From Saccharomonospora amisosensis (lineage in GTDB: Bacteria > Actinomycetota > Actinomycetes > Mycobacteriales > Pseudonocardiaceae), in assembly GCF_011761185.1 (NCBI RefSeq), contig NZ_JAAOYM010000001.1, positions 4,740,315-4,804,314 of the forward strand: a DNA stretch of 64,000 nucleotides. The letters are read 5' to 3'. The notes below the pieces were generated by a model. The model made no database searches. It saw nothing but the letters and a program-made list of their open reading frames with translations, and was not told the DNA's origin. Of this stretch, positions 55,887 to 64,000 are shown piece by piece. Position 1 is the stretch's first letter. Each line of letters begins with the position of its first letter. Made by a program: the position numbers and the translations under genes.

Positions 55887-57212
55887 TCAACGCGGAGTGG
55901 GAGCCAACCGGGACAGCACGGTGACGAGCCGGTCGACGGCGTCACCGCCGCTGGTGTCGTAGCAGCCGGACATGCCCTTGAAGACCAGCGGGATCAGTGG
56001 GTTGATGCGCAGGCCGTACTTCGTGGCCAGCCGCATGATGCGCGGCTTGCCGATCGCCTTGGCGAACAGGTTGCCCAGTTGGTAGTAGCCACCCATCAGT
56101 TCGCCGACGGCGCGCGGGTAGCCGTGCAGCGCCCGTTCCCGCGAGGGCCCCTCCGGGCGGGCGAGGGCCTGCACCACGTATTCGGCGGCCAGCCGGGCCG
56201 ACTCCATCGCGGCTGCGATGCCCTCGCCGTTGAACGGGCTCACCATGCCGCCCGCGTCACCGAGCAGTAGCAGCCCGTCCCGATAGTGCGGTGTGCGGTT
56301 GAACCCCATCGGAAGACCCGCGCCGCCGATGCGGCCGATCGCGTTCTCCTCCTGGTAACCCCACTCCGGCGGGGTGGAATCCAGCCACGACCGCAACAAC
56401 GCGCGGTAGTCGGTGTTTCGGAAGGCCTTCGACGTGGACAGGATGCCGAGGCCGACGTTGACCGTGCCGTCACCGAGTGGGAATGCCCAGCCGTAGCCGG
56501 GCAGCAGCTTCGGATCGCGCGGGTCGCTGCGGTCCCACAGTTCGAGGTGCCCCTCGATGTAGGGCTCGTCGTGCCGGGGACTCTTGTAGTAGCGCCGTAC
56601 CGCGACCCCCATGGGTCGCTTGTCGTGCTTCTCGATCCCGACCGATAGAGCCAGCCTGGCGGACACCCCGTCGCAGGCGAGTACAAGCGGCGCGCGGTGC
56701 CTCACCGGGCGCTTCTCCTGCCCCGCCTTGCCCTCGACACCGATCACCCTGCCGGTTCGCTCGTCGGTGAGTGCGGCGGTGACCGTGGTGCGCTGGCGCA
56801 ACCTCGCCCCGGCCCGCACGGCGGTCCTGGCGAGCAGGTCGTCGAAGTCGTGCCTGGTTCGGGCGACGCCGTAGGGCGGGTAGCTGGTGAGCTCCGGCCA
56901 GTCGAGTTCCAGCGTCAGCTCGCCGGTGAGGATGCGCAGCCCCCTGCTGTGCACCCAACCCGCGTCCTCGCTGGTGTCGATGCCGAGGTCGATCAACTGC
57001 TTCACGCCCCTTGGCGTGAGCCCGTCGCCGCACACCTTGTCGCGGGGGAACTCGCTCTTCTCCAGCAACAGCACGTCGAGGCCGGCGCGGGCGAGGTAGG
57101 TGGCGGCAGTGGAACCGGCTGGTCCCGCGCCCACGACGATGACATCGGCGGTCTCGTCAGCGATGTCGTCAGCCGTGGTGTCGGCGCCGTGAGGGCCCGC
57201 CGCGTTGGTCAT
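55887..57212 (-). CDS. menJ: FAD-dependent geranylgeranyl-reductase-family protein (MenJ-like)
   Basis: 441 residues from the ATG at 57212, whose ATGA overlaps the menG stop. FAD site [29 protein letters not shown] at the N-terminus, [12 protein letters not shown] after it, and the second FAD motif [26 protein letters not shown] near residue 300, all as in geranylgeranyl reductases. In mycobacteria MenJ, at the same place beside menG, saturates the beta-isoprene unit of menaquinone. Same role inferred here from context. Confidence 0.82.
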   Translation of the reverse strand: MTNAAGPHGADTTADDIADETADVIVVGAGPAGSTAATYLARAGLDVLLLEKSEFPRDKVCGDGLTPRGVKQLIDLGIDTSEDAGWVHSRGLRILTGELTLELDWPELTSYPPYGVARTRHDFDDLLARTAVRAGARLRQRTTVTAALTDERTGRVIGVEGKAGQEKRPVRHRAPLVLACDGVSARLALSVGIEKHDKRPMGVAVRRYYKSPRHDEPYIEGHLELWDRSDPRDPKLLPGYGWAFPLGDGTVNVGLGILSTSKAFRNTDYRALLRSWLDSTPPEWGYQEENAIGRIGGAGLPMGFNRTPHYRDGLLLLGDAGGMVSPFNGEGIAAAMESARLAAEYVVQALARPEGPSRERALHGYPRAVGELMGGYYQLGNLFAKAIGKPRIMRLATKYGLRINPLIPLVFKGMSGCYDTSGGDAVDRLVTVLSRLAPTPR

Positions 57213-57913
57213 GCGGCCGAGTCTACGGAGGGAACCCGCGCACGGTGGATGGCGACGACACCGAATGTGAGGTTCATCCACTCCACGTTGGTCCAGCCCG
57301 AGGCCGCGATCAGCTCGGCGAGACCACGCTGGTCTGGCCAGGCGAGTGTCGACTCGGCGAGGTAGGAGTACGCCTCGGGGTTAGAGGAGGCCCTGCGACC
57401 CAACCACGTCAGGACCCGCAGCAGCAGCTTCTGGTGCAGGAACCGGATCAGCGCGTTGGGCGGGGTGGAAACCTCGCAGATCACCAGCCGCCCACCAGGA
57501 CGCACCACCCTCGCGATCTCGGTGAGCGCGGCCGAGATGTCGACGAAGTTACGGAAGCCGAAGGTGATCGTCACCGCGTCGAAGCTGTCGTCGGCGAACG
57601 GCAGGTGCAGCGCGTCGGCCGCGACCATCGGCACTCCCCTGTGCCTGCCGCTGCGCAGCATGCCGAGTGAGAAGTCCGCGGCGACGCACCAGGCACCGCT
57701 CCTCGCGTACTCCTTGGTGGAGACACCGGTTCCAGCGGCGAGGTCGAGCACCCGCTCGCCGGGGCGGGCGTCGAGCGCCTTGCCCGTGCTGATTCGCCAC
57801 CTGCGGTCGAAACCGAACGTCATCACGGAGTTGGCGCGGTCGTAGCCATTCGCGACGCCGTCGAACATCGCCGCGACTTCGCGAGGATTCTTGTCGAGAC
57901 TCGCACGGGACAT
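57209..57913 (-). CDS. menG: Demethylmenaquinone methyltransferase
   Basis: 234 residues. Last step of menaquinone synthesis, SAM-dependent methylation of demethylmenaquinone. [32 protein letters not shown] is the UbiE/MenG N-terminal signature, [16 protein letters not shown] the SAM loop, and [37 protein letters not shown] the post-motif region. Overlaps the menJ-like gene by four bases. Confidence 0.95.
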   Translation of the reverse strand: MSRASLDKNPREVAAMFDGVANGYDRANSVMTFGFDRRWRISTGKALDARPGERVLDLAAGTGVSTKEYARSGAWCVAADFSLGMLRSGRHRGVPMVAADALHLPFADDSFDAVTITFGFRNFVDISAALTEIARVVRPGGRLVICEVSTPPNALIRFLHQKLLLRVLTWLGRRASSNPEAYSYLAESTLAWPDQRGLAELIAASGWTNVEWMNLTFGVVAIHRARVPSVDSAA

Positions 57914-57943
57914 GACCGGAGTGTAGTCGTCAGTCGCGGCGCC

Positions 57944-59047
57944 CTAACGGAGCGCGGCGAGCATCCCTCGCACGGAGGTGCTCCAGGCGAACTGCTCGGC
58001 CCTTGCGCGGGCCGCCGTTCTGCGGTCGTGCTCCGGCCGGTGCAGCAGGGTGGTGACCGCGGTCGCGAAGGCCGGCGCCCGGTCTGCGACCGCCGCCCCG
58101 CAGCCCGGCCGCACGAGCTCGGCCAGTGCCGACGACGCCGACACCACGACGGGGGTGCCCGACGCGAGCGCTTCCAGCGCGGCGAGCCCGAACGTCTCGT
58201 GCCTGCCGGGCGCCAGCGACACGTCGGCGCTGGCGAGCAGCTTGGCGACGGCACGGCGGTCGGAGACGAAGCCGAGGAAGGTCACGGGCAGCCCGCGTGC
58301 CCTGCGCTCAAGCGCGCGACGGCTGGGTCCGTCGCCCGCGACGACCAACCGCACGTCGACGCCCGCATCGGTCAGTTCCGCCACGGTGTCGACACTGCGG
58401 TCGACGTGTTTCTCAGCGGAGAGGCGTCCACAGTGGACGAGCAGGGCGTCCGCACCGCCTGCCAGTTCCCGCCGCCAGCTCGCGTCGCGCATGGTGGGTG
58501 TGAACTCACGCAGGTCGACACCGAGCGGTACCCGCCGCACGTTGCCCGCATTGATGCGGTCGAACTCGGCACGTGCGAACGAGGTGGTGCACACCACCCC
58601 GTCATAGCCCGCCGCGAGCCTGCGGTTGGCCACGTCGGCGACGCGGCGCGCCAACGGCGGGGGCAGCAGGAACTGCTCCAGCAACCGGTCGAGCCGCTCG
58701 TGCGGGATGACGACGGCGCGTATTCCCCTCCGGCGAGCCCACACCCCCATTCCCCGCAGCGTCAACCGGTCGGATACCTCCAACCGATCGGGGCCGAGCC
58801 GCCGCAGCAGGCGGCGGACCCGGTAGGGGTCGACCGCTCGGTAACCGCCGGTTCCGGGTAGGCGGGGCGCGGGGAGGCCGATTCTGCGCACCCCGTTGTG
58901 CAGCGCCTCGTCGGTGTGCCGCGCGTCGGGCACGACCAACGTGACGCTGTGCCCATCCGCGACGTAGCCTCCGCCGAGGTGGTGCAGCGCGGTGCGCAGT
59001 CCGCCGGAGCGTGGTCCGTAAAAGTTCGCCAGCTGCACGATGTGCAT
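57944..59047 (-). CDS. GT4-family glycosyltransferase
   Basis: 367 residues from the ATG at 59047. GT-B fold: NFYGPRSGGLRTALHHLGGGYVADGHSVTLVVP at the N-terminus, VPLGVDLREFTP mid-way, HCGRLSAEKHVDRSVD and the EX7E-type GRHETFGLAALEALASGTPVV near residue 310. These are GDP-mannose or UDP-sugar dependent retaining enzymes of envelope lipids. One base separates it from the upstream MgtA-like gene, so both act in one pathway, perhaps mannosylation of a glycolipid. Acceptor unknown. Confidence 0.85.
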   Translation of the reverse strand: MHIVQLANFYGPRSGGLRTALHHLGGGYVADGHSVTLVVPDARHTDEALHNGVRRIGLPAPRLPGTGGYRAVDPYRVRRLLRRLGPDRLEVSDRLTLRGMGVWARRRGIRAVVIPHERLDRLLEQFLLPPPLARRVADVANRRLAAGYDGVVCTTSFARAEFDRINAGNVRRVPLGVDLREFTPTMRDASWRRELAGGADALLVHCGRLSAEKHVDRSVDTVAELTDAGVDVRLVVAGDGPSRRALERRARGLPVTFLGFVSDRRAVAKLLASADVSLAPGRHETFGLAALEALASGTPVVVSASSALAELVRPGCGAAVADRAPAFATAVTTLLHRPEHDRRTAARARAEQFAWSTSVRGMLAALR

Positions 59048-59048
59048 G

Positions 59049-60167
59049 TCAGGCCGCTGTCGATACGGGAAGGCACACCGCTTGGTAGTGCCCGACAAGC
59101 TGACCGCACACGGCTGCCCAGGAGCGCCCTTCGACGCTGTCGCGGGCCGCCCCCGCCAGCCTCTCGCGCAGGCGCGGCTCACGTAACCGCTCGACGAGGT
59201 CGAGCAGCGCGGAGGCGAACTCCTCGCGTCGCGGCGGCAGCAGGTAGCCGTTGACCCCGTGCTCGACGAGGTCGCGCGGGCCGCCCGCCGAGGGGGCGAG
59301 CACCGGCACCCCCGATGCCAGCGCCTCCTGCACGGCCTGGCAGAACGTCTCGTGCGGCCCGGTGTGCACGAACACGTCCAGGCTGGCGTAGACCTCGGCG
59401 AGTTCGGCCCCGAATCGAGCCCCGAGGAAAACCACACCCGGCAGCCGCTCGCGCAGCCGGGCCGACTCAGGGCCGTCCCCGACGACCACGACCCGCACAC
59501 CGGGCAGCCCGCAAAGCGCCGCGAGCCGATCCACCTCTTTCTCCGGCGCGAGCCTGCCGACGAAACCCACCAGCAGCTCGCCGCCCGGCGCCAGCCGTTC
59601 CCGCAGCCCCGCGTCGGCGCGCGAGGGGTGGAACAACTCCAGATCCACACCGCGTCCCCACCGGTGCACCCGGGGAACGCCGTGGGAACGCAGCTGCCGC
59701 ACCGAGTCGGTTGACGGCGCCAGCGTGCGGTCGGCCCCGCGGTGCAGGTGGCGCACCCACCGCCAAGCCGCGCGGGCGGCGAGGCCGAGACCGTACGCGG
59801 AGGCGAACCCGGCGACGTCGGTCTGGTAGACGGCCACCGACGGCACACCGAGCCTGCGCGCGGCGGCCAGCCCACGGGCGCCGACGACGAACGGCGAGGC
59901 CAGGTGCACCACGTCGGCACGGAAGGCGGCGAGCGCGGTGAGCACGGTGCGGGTGGGAACGCCGACCGGAAGCGAGCTGACCACCGGCAGGCTGAGCGAG
60001 GGCACCCGCACCACCTGTGCTCCGCCGTACTCGGTGGGTCCGGTACCGGGGGCGACCACCAACACATCGTGTCCGCGGCGGGTCAGCTGTTCCACGACGC
60101 GCAGCACGGAGTTGGTCACGCCGTTGACCTGCGGCAGGAAGCTCTCGGTGACAATGGCGACGCGCAC
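59049..60167 (-). CDS. GT4-family alpha-mannosyltransferase, MgtA-like
   Basis: 372 residues from a GTG at 60167 ([40 protein letters not shown]), a sequence close to the start of mycobacterial MgtA (the gene next to menG there), which transfers mannose from GDP-mannose to a glucuronosyl-diacylglycerol acceptor. [26 protein letters not shown] and the [23 protein letters not shown] donor-site motif complete the family pattern. Synteny with menG supports the assignment; the substrate is inferred. Confidence 0.85.
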   Translation of the reverse strand: MRVAIVTESFLPQVNGVTNSVLRVVEQLTRRGHDVLVVAPGTGPTEYGGAQVVRVPSLSLPVVSSLPVGVPTRTVLTALAAFRADVVHLASPFVVGARGLAAARRLGVPSVAVYQTDVAGFASAYGLGLAARAAWRWVRHLHRGADRTLAPSTDSVRQLRSHGVPRVHRWGRGVDLELFHPSRADAGLRERLAPGGELLVGFVGRLAPEKEVDRLAALCGLPGVRVVVVGDGPESARLRERLPGVVFLGARFGAELAEVYASLDVFVHTGPHETFCQAVQEALASGVPVLAPSAGGPRDLVEHGVNGYLLPPRREEFASALLDLVERLREPRLRERLAGAARDSVEGRSWAAVCGQLVGHYQAVCLPVSTAA

Positions 60168-60334
60168 GGCCAGAACTGTCGCAGTGCGGTCGGTGCGGCC
60201 GACCACGTGAACGTGACCAGCCGGTCAACGCCTCGGGAACTCTTCGTCACCCGGACGAGACGTTCACAACTGTCGAGCGGTTGGTCACCTCGGCGTCGCG
60301 TTGCCGACACCCGCGACGGCCACGCTGGACCGGC

Positions 60335-61183
60335 ATGACGCTACTGTCCTCCCGCCCCGGGTGTCCGGTGGACCCGGGCCTGCTGTCAAGGGCACTCGAG
60401 GTGGCCGGGCGCCTCGCGGGCGACGCGACCGACGTGATCATGGCGACCGCGGGCAGAGGCACGCGGTCGGAGGCCGAGGACTCACCGTTCGACTGGGTGA
60501 CCGACACCGACCGCACACTGGAACGCCACACGCGGCGGGTACTGACCTCGGAGTTTCCCGGGATGCCCGTGGTCGGGCAGGAACTAGGCGCCGACGAGGG
60601 CGCCGACGAGGCGAAGTACCGCTGGGTCGTGGACCCGGTCGACGGCACCGCCAACTACGTGGCAGGCGTCCCGTGGTGCGCATACAGCCTCGCGCTGCTG
60701 GACGACTCGGGGCCGGTGGTCGGCGTGGTGGCCGACCCGTATCGGGGCCACATCTACACCGCCGCCCGCGGCCGTGGGGCGCGGGTCAACGACAGGTCGG
60801 TGCGGCTTGTGGACACCGGGCGCTGCGCGGGTGCGCTGGTTTGTACGGAGCTGACCCGCACGGGCCCGTGGCCGGGCATGGGCGAGTTCATCGAACGGGC
60901 GGCCGCCGCGAGCGTCGGCGTGCGGGTGCTCGGTTCGGCTGCGCTTTCGATCGCGCAGGTGGCACTCGGCCACGCGACGGCGGCCGTGCTGCACAGCTAC
61001 CACGAGTGGGACGTCGCGGGGGCGGTCGCGGTCGCGATCGAGGCAGGCGCCGCGGTGCTGGACCGGCGAGGCGAGGGCGCGGGCGGCTGTGCGCTACCAA
61101 CCGACGGGCTGCTGGTCACGGTGCCGAGCGTGGCCGAAGACGTGCTTTCGTGGTGGTCAGGGACTTCGCGGCGCGGCGGCTAG
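60335..61183 (+). CDS. Inositol monophosphatase-family phosphatase
   Basis: 282 residues from the ATG at 60335. Mg-dependent phosphatase: EDSPFDWVTDTDRTLER holds the first metal-binding Asp region, VVGQELG an acidic residue, DPVDGTANYVAGVPWCAYSLAL (about residues 100-121) the main motif, and EWDVAGAVAVAIEAGA the WDxAAG-type motif. Substrates could be inositol-1-phosphate, fructose bisphosphate or PAP. It is divergent from the MgtA-like gene and convergent with the DUF3592 gene. Confidence 0.88.
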   Translation: MTLLSSRPGCPVDPGLLSRALEVAGRLAGDATDVIMATAGRGTRSEAEDSPFDWVTDTDRTLERHTRRVLTSEFPGMPVVGQELGADEGADEAKYRWVVDPVDGTANYVAGVPWCAYSLALLDDSGPVVGVVADPYRGHIYTAARGRGARVNDRSVRLVDTGRCAGALVCTELTRTGPWPGMGEFIERAAAASVGVRVLGSAALSIAQVALGHATAAVLHSYHEWDVAGAVAVAIEAGAAVLDRRGEGAGGCALPTDGLLVTVPSVAEDVLSWWSGTSRRGG

Positions 61184-61201
61184 CCAGTCACCATTACGCG
61201 G

Positions 61202-61651
61202 TCACCGGTTGGCGGTCACCGTGGCGCGGTCGCGGTTGCGTAGCCACCACAGCAGCGGCCCCGCGACGAGCCAGATGCCCACGAGCGTGCTACCCACGGG
61301 CAGCAGTGTCAGCAGCCACGTTCGGCCCGCGACCCGCGCCAGTTCCGGGTCGCCCCGGTCGTACTCGATGCGCACCAGTTGACCCGCGCTGAGCCCGTCC
61401 GGGTACAGCACGCCGTTCTCCGGGCTGTGTGCCACCCCGTCCGGGGTCTCGAACCTGATCAGAGTCCGGTCGAACAACACCTGCTCTACCTGCGCGGTCG
61501 CCGTGCCCAGATCGCCGGAGATCGCGTGGTCATTGCGAAGCGCGCCGAGGACCAACGTCACGCACAGCAACGTGCCGACCGAGGCCAGGCAGAGCACCAC
61601 GATGACGCCCACCCGGGAAGCCCGCACGTTGCCAGCCACGGCGGTGAGCAT
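61202..61651 (-). CDS. DUF3592 membrane protein
   Basis: 149 residues. One helix at each end (VGVIVVLCLASVGTLLCVTLVLGAL and LLTLLPVGSTLVGIWLVAGPLLWWL) enclose a beta-rich extracytoplasmic domain (VEQVLFDRTLIRFETPDGVAHSPENGVLYPDGLSAGQLVRIEYD). The same protein type lies between menD and mgtA in Mycobacterium tuberculosis. Function unknown. Gap of nine bases to menD on the same strand. Confidence 0.82.
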   Translation of the reverse strand: MLTAVAGNVRASRVGVIVVLCLASVGTLLCVTLVLGALRNDHAISGDLGTATAQVEQVLFDRTLIRFETPDGVAHSPENGVLYPDGLSAGQLVRIEYDRGDPELARVAGRTWLLTLLPVGSTLVGIWLVAGPLLWWLRNRDRATVTANR

Positions 61652-61660
61652 ATCCGCCCG

Positions 61661-63334
61661 CTACGGCAGAGCCCGCACGGCGGAGGCGACAGCCGAGCGC
61701 AGCCGCTGATGCAGGCCTCGATGCCGCGAGCGGTCCACTCGCACCTCCACGACCCGCAACCCCGGGCGAGGTCGCAGTGCGGTGCGGAACTCCTCCAGCG
61801 TGCCCGCGAGGGTGTAGGGCACGCGGTAGCCAGCGCACAGCGCGGCGAGGTCGGCGCCGTGTGGCGTGCCGAAGACCCGCTCGAAACTGCGGCTGTGTTC
61901 TGGAGCGCCCTGCTCGAGCAGCGAGAAGATCCCACCGCCGTCGTCGTTGAGCACGACGAGCGTGAGGTCGGGCCGGGTCTCGGCGGGCCCGGTCAGCAGC
62001 CCGTTGGCGTCGTGCAAGAAGGTCAGGTCCCCAAGCAGCGCGTACGAAGGCCCCCTGTGCACGGTGGCCGCCCCGATGGCGGTGGACACCGTGCCGTCGA
62101 TGCCAGCGACTCCCCGGTTTCTGTGCACCAGTACGTCCGGTCGCAGCCCACCGACGAGCGCGACGTCGCGGGTCGGGTTGGAGGAGCCGACGACAAGCAG
62201 CGAGTCCCGCGGCAGTGCGGCCACAAGTTCGGCCGCCACCCGCAGCCCGCTCGGCCACGGCTCCTCGGCGAGCGTGCCGCGCACGGCTTCGGTGGCGGCG
62301 GCATCGGCACGCTGCCAGCGCGCCAGCCACTCCGGGTCAGCCGGTTTGGTCGGCTCGTCGAACCACTGCCCGACCTGCCGGACGTTGTGCGCGGGCGCGG
62401 GCCAGTCCGAGTCGGGCCGCACCAGCAGCACCTCGACGGAAGCGTCGGAAAGCAACTGCTGCACCTGGCGAAACACGGTGGGACGGCCGATGCACAGCAC
62501 CTGTTCGGGCTTGTGCCGCGCGATGAACTCCTCCACCGCGAGCAGCCACGGCCCGCCGGAGATCGCGGTCGCGCCGCCGAGACCGAGGCCGCCCGTCTCT
62601 GCGATCACCGGCCAGCCGTGCGACTCCGCCCATTCGCTTGCGGCTCGCACGCCCGCGTCGCAGGCGATCACCAGACCGTGCCGGGCGGAGGGCACCACGA
62701 ACGAGGGCAGCGCGCCGAAGTCGGGCAACTCCGTCCAGCGGGCCCCGCGCGGCCTCCCGTCCAGCGGCTCGTACCACTCCTCGTCGCCGTCGGGCACCAG
62801 CGGCTCGCGGAACGGCACGTTCAGGTGCACCGGGCCGCAGCGCCATTCGCCGTAGGCGGCGTTCCACGCCCGGCAGATCTGGCTGCGCCAGTAGGCGTTC
62901 TGCCCGGCCCTGCGTTCCGCGACGGCGAGTTCGTCGAAGTAGCGCACGGCACCGCCGTAGAGCGCATGCTGGTCGATCACCTGATTGGCGCCAGCGGCAC
63001 GCAGTTCGGGGGGCCGGTCCGCGGTCAGCACGATCAGCGGCACCCCTGCCCGGTCCGCCTCCAACACGGCGGGGTGGAAGTTGGCGGCCGCGGTGCCCGA
63101 GGTGCACACCAGAGCGACCGGTCGCCCGGTGCGGGCGGCGATGCCGAGCGCGAGGAAGGCGGCTCCCCGCTCGTCGATGCGCACATGCAGGCTGAGCTTG
63201 CCCGCCGCGGCGGCGTCGAAGAGCGCCAGCGAAAGTGGTGCGTTACGCGAGCCGGGGCTGAGCACCACGTGTGAGACGGTGTTGCGGACGAGTTCGTCCA
63301 CGAGGACCCTCGCCTGGGCGGTGGAAGGGTTCAC
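61661..63334 (-). CDS. menD: 2-succinyl-5-enolpyruvyl-6-hydroxy-3-cyclohexene-1-carboxylate synthase
   Basis: 557 residues, thiamine diphosphate enzyme that joins isochorismate and 2-oxoglutarate in menaquinone synthesis. VVLSPGSRNAPLSLALFD and RIDERGAAFLALGIAARTGRPVALVCTSGTAAANFHPAV at the N-terminus and GDLTFLHDANGLL with LNDDGGGIFSLLEQGAPEH for the cofactor are diagnostic. Divergent from menB. Confidence 0.95.
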   Translation of the reverse strand: MNPSTAQARVLVDELVRNTVSHVVLSPGSRNAPLSLALFDAAAAGKLSLHVRIDERGAAFLALGIAARTGRPVALVCTSGTAAANFHPAVLEADRAGVPLIVLTADRPPELRAAGANQVIDQHALYGGAVRYFDELAVAERRAGQNAYWRSQICRAWNAAYGEWRCGPVHLNVPFREPLVPDGDEEWYEPLDGRPRGARWTELPDFGALPSFVVPSARHGLVIACDAGVRAASEWAESHGWPVIAETGGLGLGGATAISGGPWLLAVEEFIARHKPEQVLCIGRPTVFRQVQQLLSDASVEVLLVRPDSDWPAPAHNVRQVGQWFDEPTKPADPEWLARWQRADAAATEAVRGTLAEEPWPSGLRVAAELVAALPRDSLLVVGSSNPTRDVALVGGLRPDVLVHRNRGVAGIDGTVSTAIGAATVHRGPSYALLGDLTFLHDANGLLTGPAETRPDLTLVVLNDDGGGIFSLLEQGAPEHSRSFERVFGTPHGADLAALCAGYRVPYTLAGTLEEFRTALRPRPGLRVVEVRVDRSRHRGLHQRLRSAVASAVRALP

Positions 63335-63382
63335 TGGCGAGCCCCCTCAGGCGTGGTCGACACACGACATATTCTCCCAAGC

Positions 63383-64000
63383 GTGCATGACGCCCAGGTA
63401 TCGCAGCTGTTCGACCCCACCGCGTGGGAGGAGATCGAGGGCTTCGACTTCACCGACATCACCTACCACCGTTCGACTGGAACCCGATCCGGCAAGCGCG
63501 TCGTCCGGGTGGCGTTCAACCGGCCGGAGGTGCGTAACGCCTTCCGCCCGCACACCGTCGACGAGCTGTACCGCGCGCTCGACCACGCCCGGATGAGCTC
63601 CGACGTCGGCTGTGTCCTCCTCACCGGCAACGGTCCTTCGCCCTCCGACGGCGGTTGGGCGTTCTGCTCTGGTGGTGACCAGCGTATTCGCGGTCGCTCC
63701 GGCTATCAGTACGCCAGCGGCGAGACCTCGGACACCATCGACCCGGCACGGGCGGGCAGACTCCACATCCTGGAGGTGCAGCGCCTGATCAGGTTCATGC
63801 CGAAAGTGGTCATCGCGGTGGTACCCGGCTGGGCGGCGGGCGGTGGCCACTCGCTGCACGTTGTGTGTGATCTCACGCTCGCCTCGGCGGAGCACGCGCG
63901 GTTCAAGCAGACCGACGCCGACGTCGGCTCCTTCGACGGCGGGTTCGGATCGGCATACCTGGCCAGGCAGGTCGGCCAGAAGTTCGCCCGCGAGATCTTC
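63383..64000 (+). CDS. menB: 1,4-dihydroxy-2-naphthoyl-CoA synthase (C-terminus beyond window)
   Basis: Open to the window edge from a GTG at 63383 (VHDAQVSQLFDPTAWEEIEGF), 206 residues visible. Crotonase fold: VVRVAFNRPEVRNAFRPHTVDELYRALDHAR, then WAFCSGGDQRIRGRSGY for the oxyanion loop, VPGWAAGGGHSLHVVCDLTLAS and TDADVGSFDGGFGSAYLARQVGQK, all MenB-specific. Ring closure of o-succinylbenzoyl-CoA. Divergent from menD with a short shared promoter region. Confidence 0.95.
   Translation, partial: MHDAQVSQLFDPTAWEEIEGFDFTDITYHRSTGTRSGKRVVRVAFNRPEVRNAFRPHTVDELYRALDHARMSSDVGCVLLTGNGPSPSDGGWAFCSGGDQRIRGRSGYQYASGETSDTIDPARAGRLHILEVQRLIRFMPKVVIAVVPGWAAGGGHSLHVVCDLTLASAEHARFKQTDADVGSFDGGFGSAYLARQVGQKFAREIF

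Overview
High-GC actinobacterial DNA, most likely from the Pseudonocardiaceae (Amycolatopsis/Prauserella/Saccharomonospora type). The evidence is the codon use, many GTG/TTG starts, a 14-gene nuo operon, menaquinone genes laid out much as in Mycobacterium (menB, menD, a DUF3592 protein, mgtA-like, menG, menJ-like, a polyprenyl synthase and htpX within one neighbourhood), a KorAB ferredoxin oxidoreductase, and ESX-type PPE/EspG proteins. The family-level assignment is inference.

Region 1 (1-7026, minus strand) is a compact specialised-metabolism locus: a large SARP-NB-ARC-TPR regulator, then an unusually short ornithine-cyclodeaminase-like protein, an ATP-grasp ligase, a VioC/AsnO-like Fe(II)/2-oxoglutarate dioxygenase and an SDR cut by the window edge. 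The last four are tightly packed. A 31-codon ORF with an ideal ribosome binding site lies on the opposite strand in the gap, and a perfect CRP/GlxR-type palindrome lies in front of the regulator.

Region 2 (7027-10415) holds a RibD/DHFR-like reductase and two membrane proteins of unknown role. A short degenerate copy of the tRNA-Tyr 3' region at 8229-8262 suggests an older insertion at the same target.

Region 3 (10416-25547) is a complete-looking 15-kb actinomycete integrative and conjugative element (AICE) in the 3' end of tRNA-Tyr, bounded by perfect 122-bp direct repeats. It carries an Erm/KsgA-like methyltransferase and XRE-TPR regulator pair, a GntR repressor, a chain of overlapping small genes with a NUDIX hydrolase, an SpdB-like membrane protein, an FtsK/TraB translocase, a putative HExxH protein, a prim-pol, a WhiB-like factor, a helicase-like ATPase, an iteron-like cluster, and Xis and Int.

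Region 4 (25498-38991) is mostly core: tRNA-Tyr, a YajQ protein, RmlA, HtpX, a decayed gene, a DDAH/amidinotransferase with divergent Lrp regulator, KorAB, a sunset-domain membrane protein, a polyprenyl diphosphate synthase, and a four-gene ESX-associated set (helical protein, DUF3558 lipoprotein, PPE-like protein, EspG-like chaperone).

Region 5 (38993-55886) is the nuoA-N operon (respiratory complex I) on the minus strand, preceded by two perfect Rex-type operators. Between nuoE and nuoF it is interrupted by four identical 75-bp tandem repeats that keep an open frame.

Region 6 (55887-64000) is menaquinone and envelope metabolism: menJ-like reductase, menG, two GT4 glycosyltransferases, an inositol-phosphatase-family protein, a DUF3592 protein, menD and the start of menB. 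The menaquinone made here would be the electron acceptor of the adjacent complex I.
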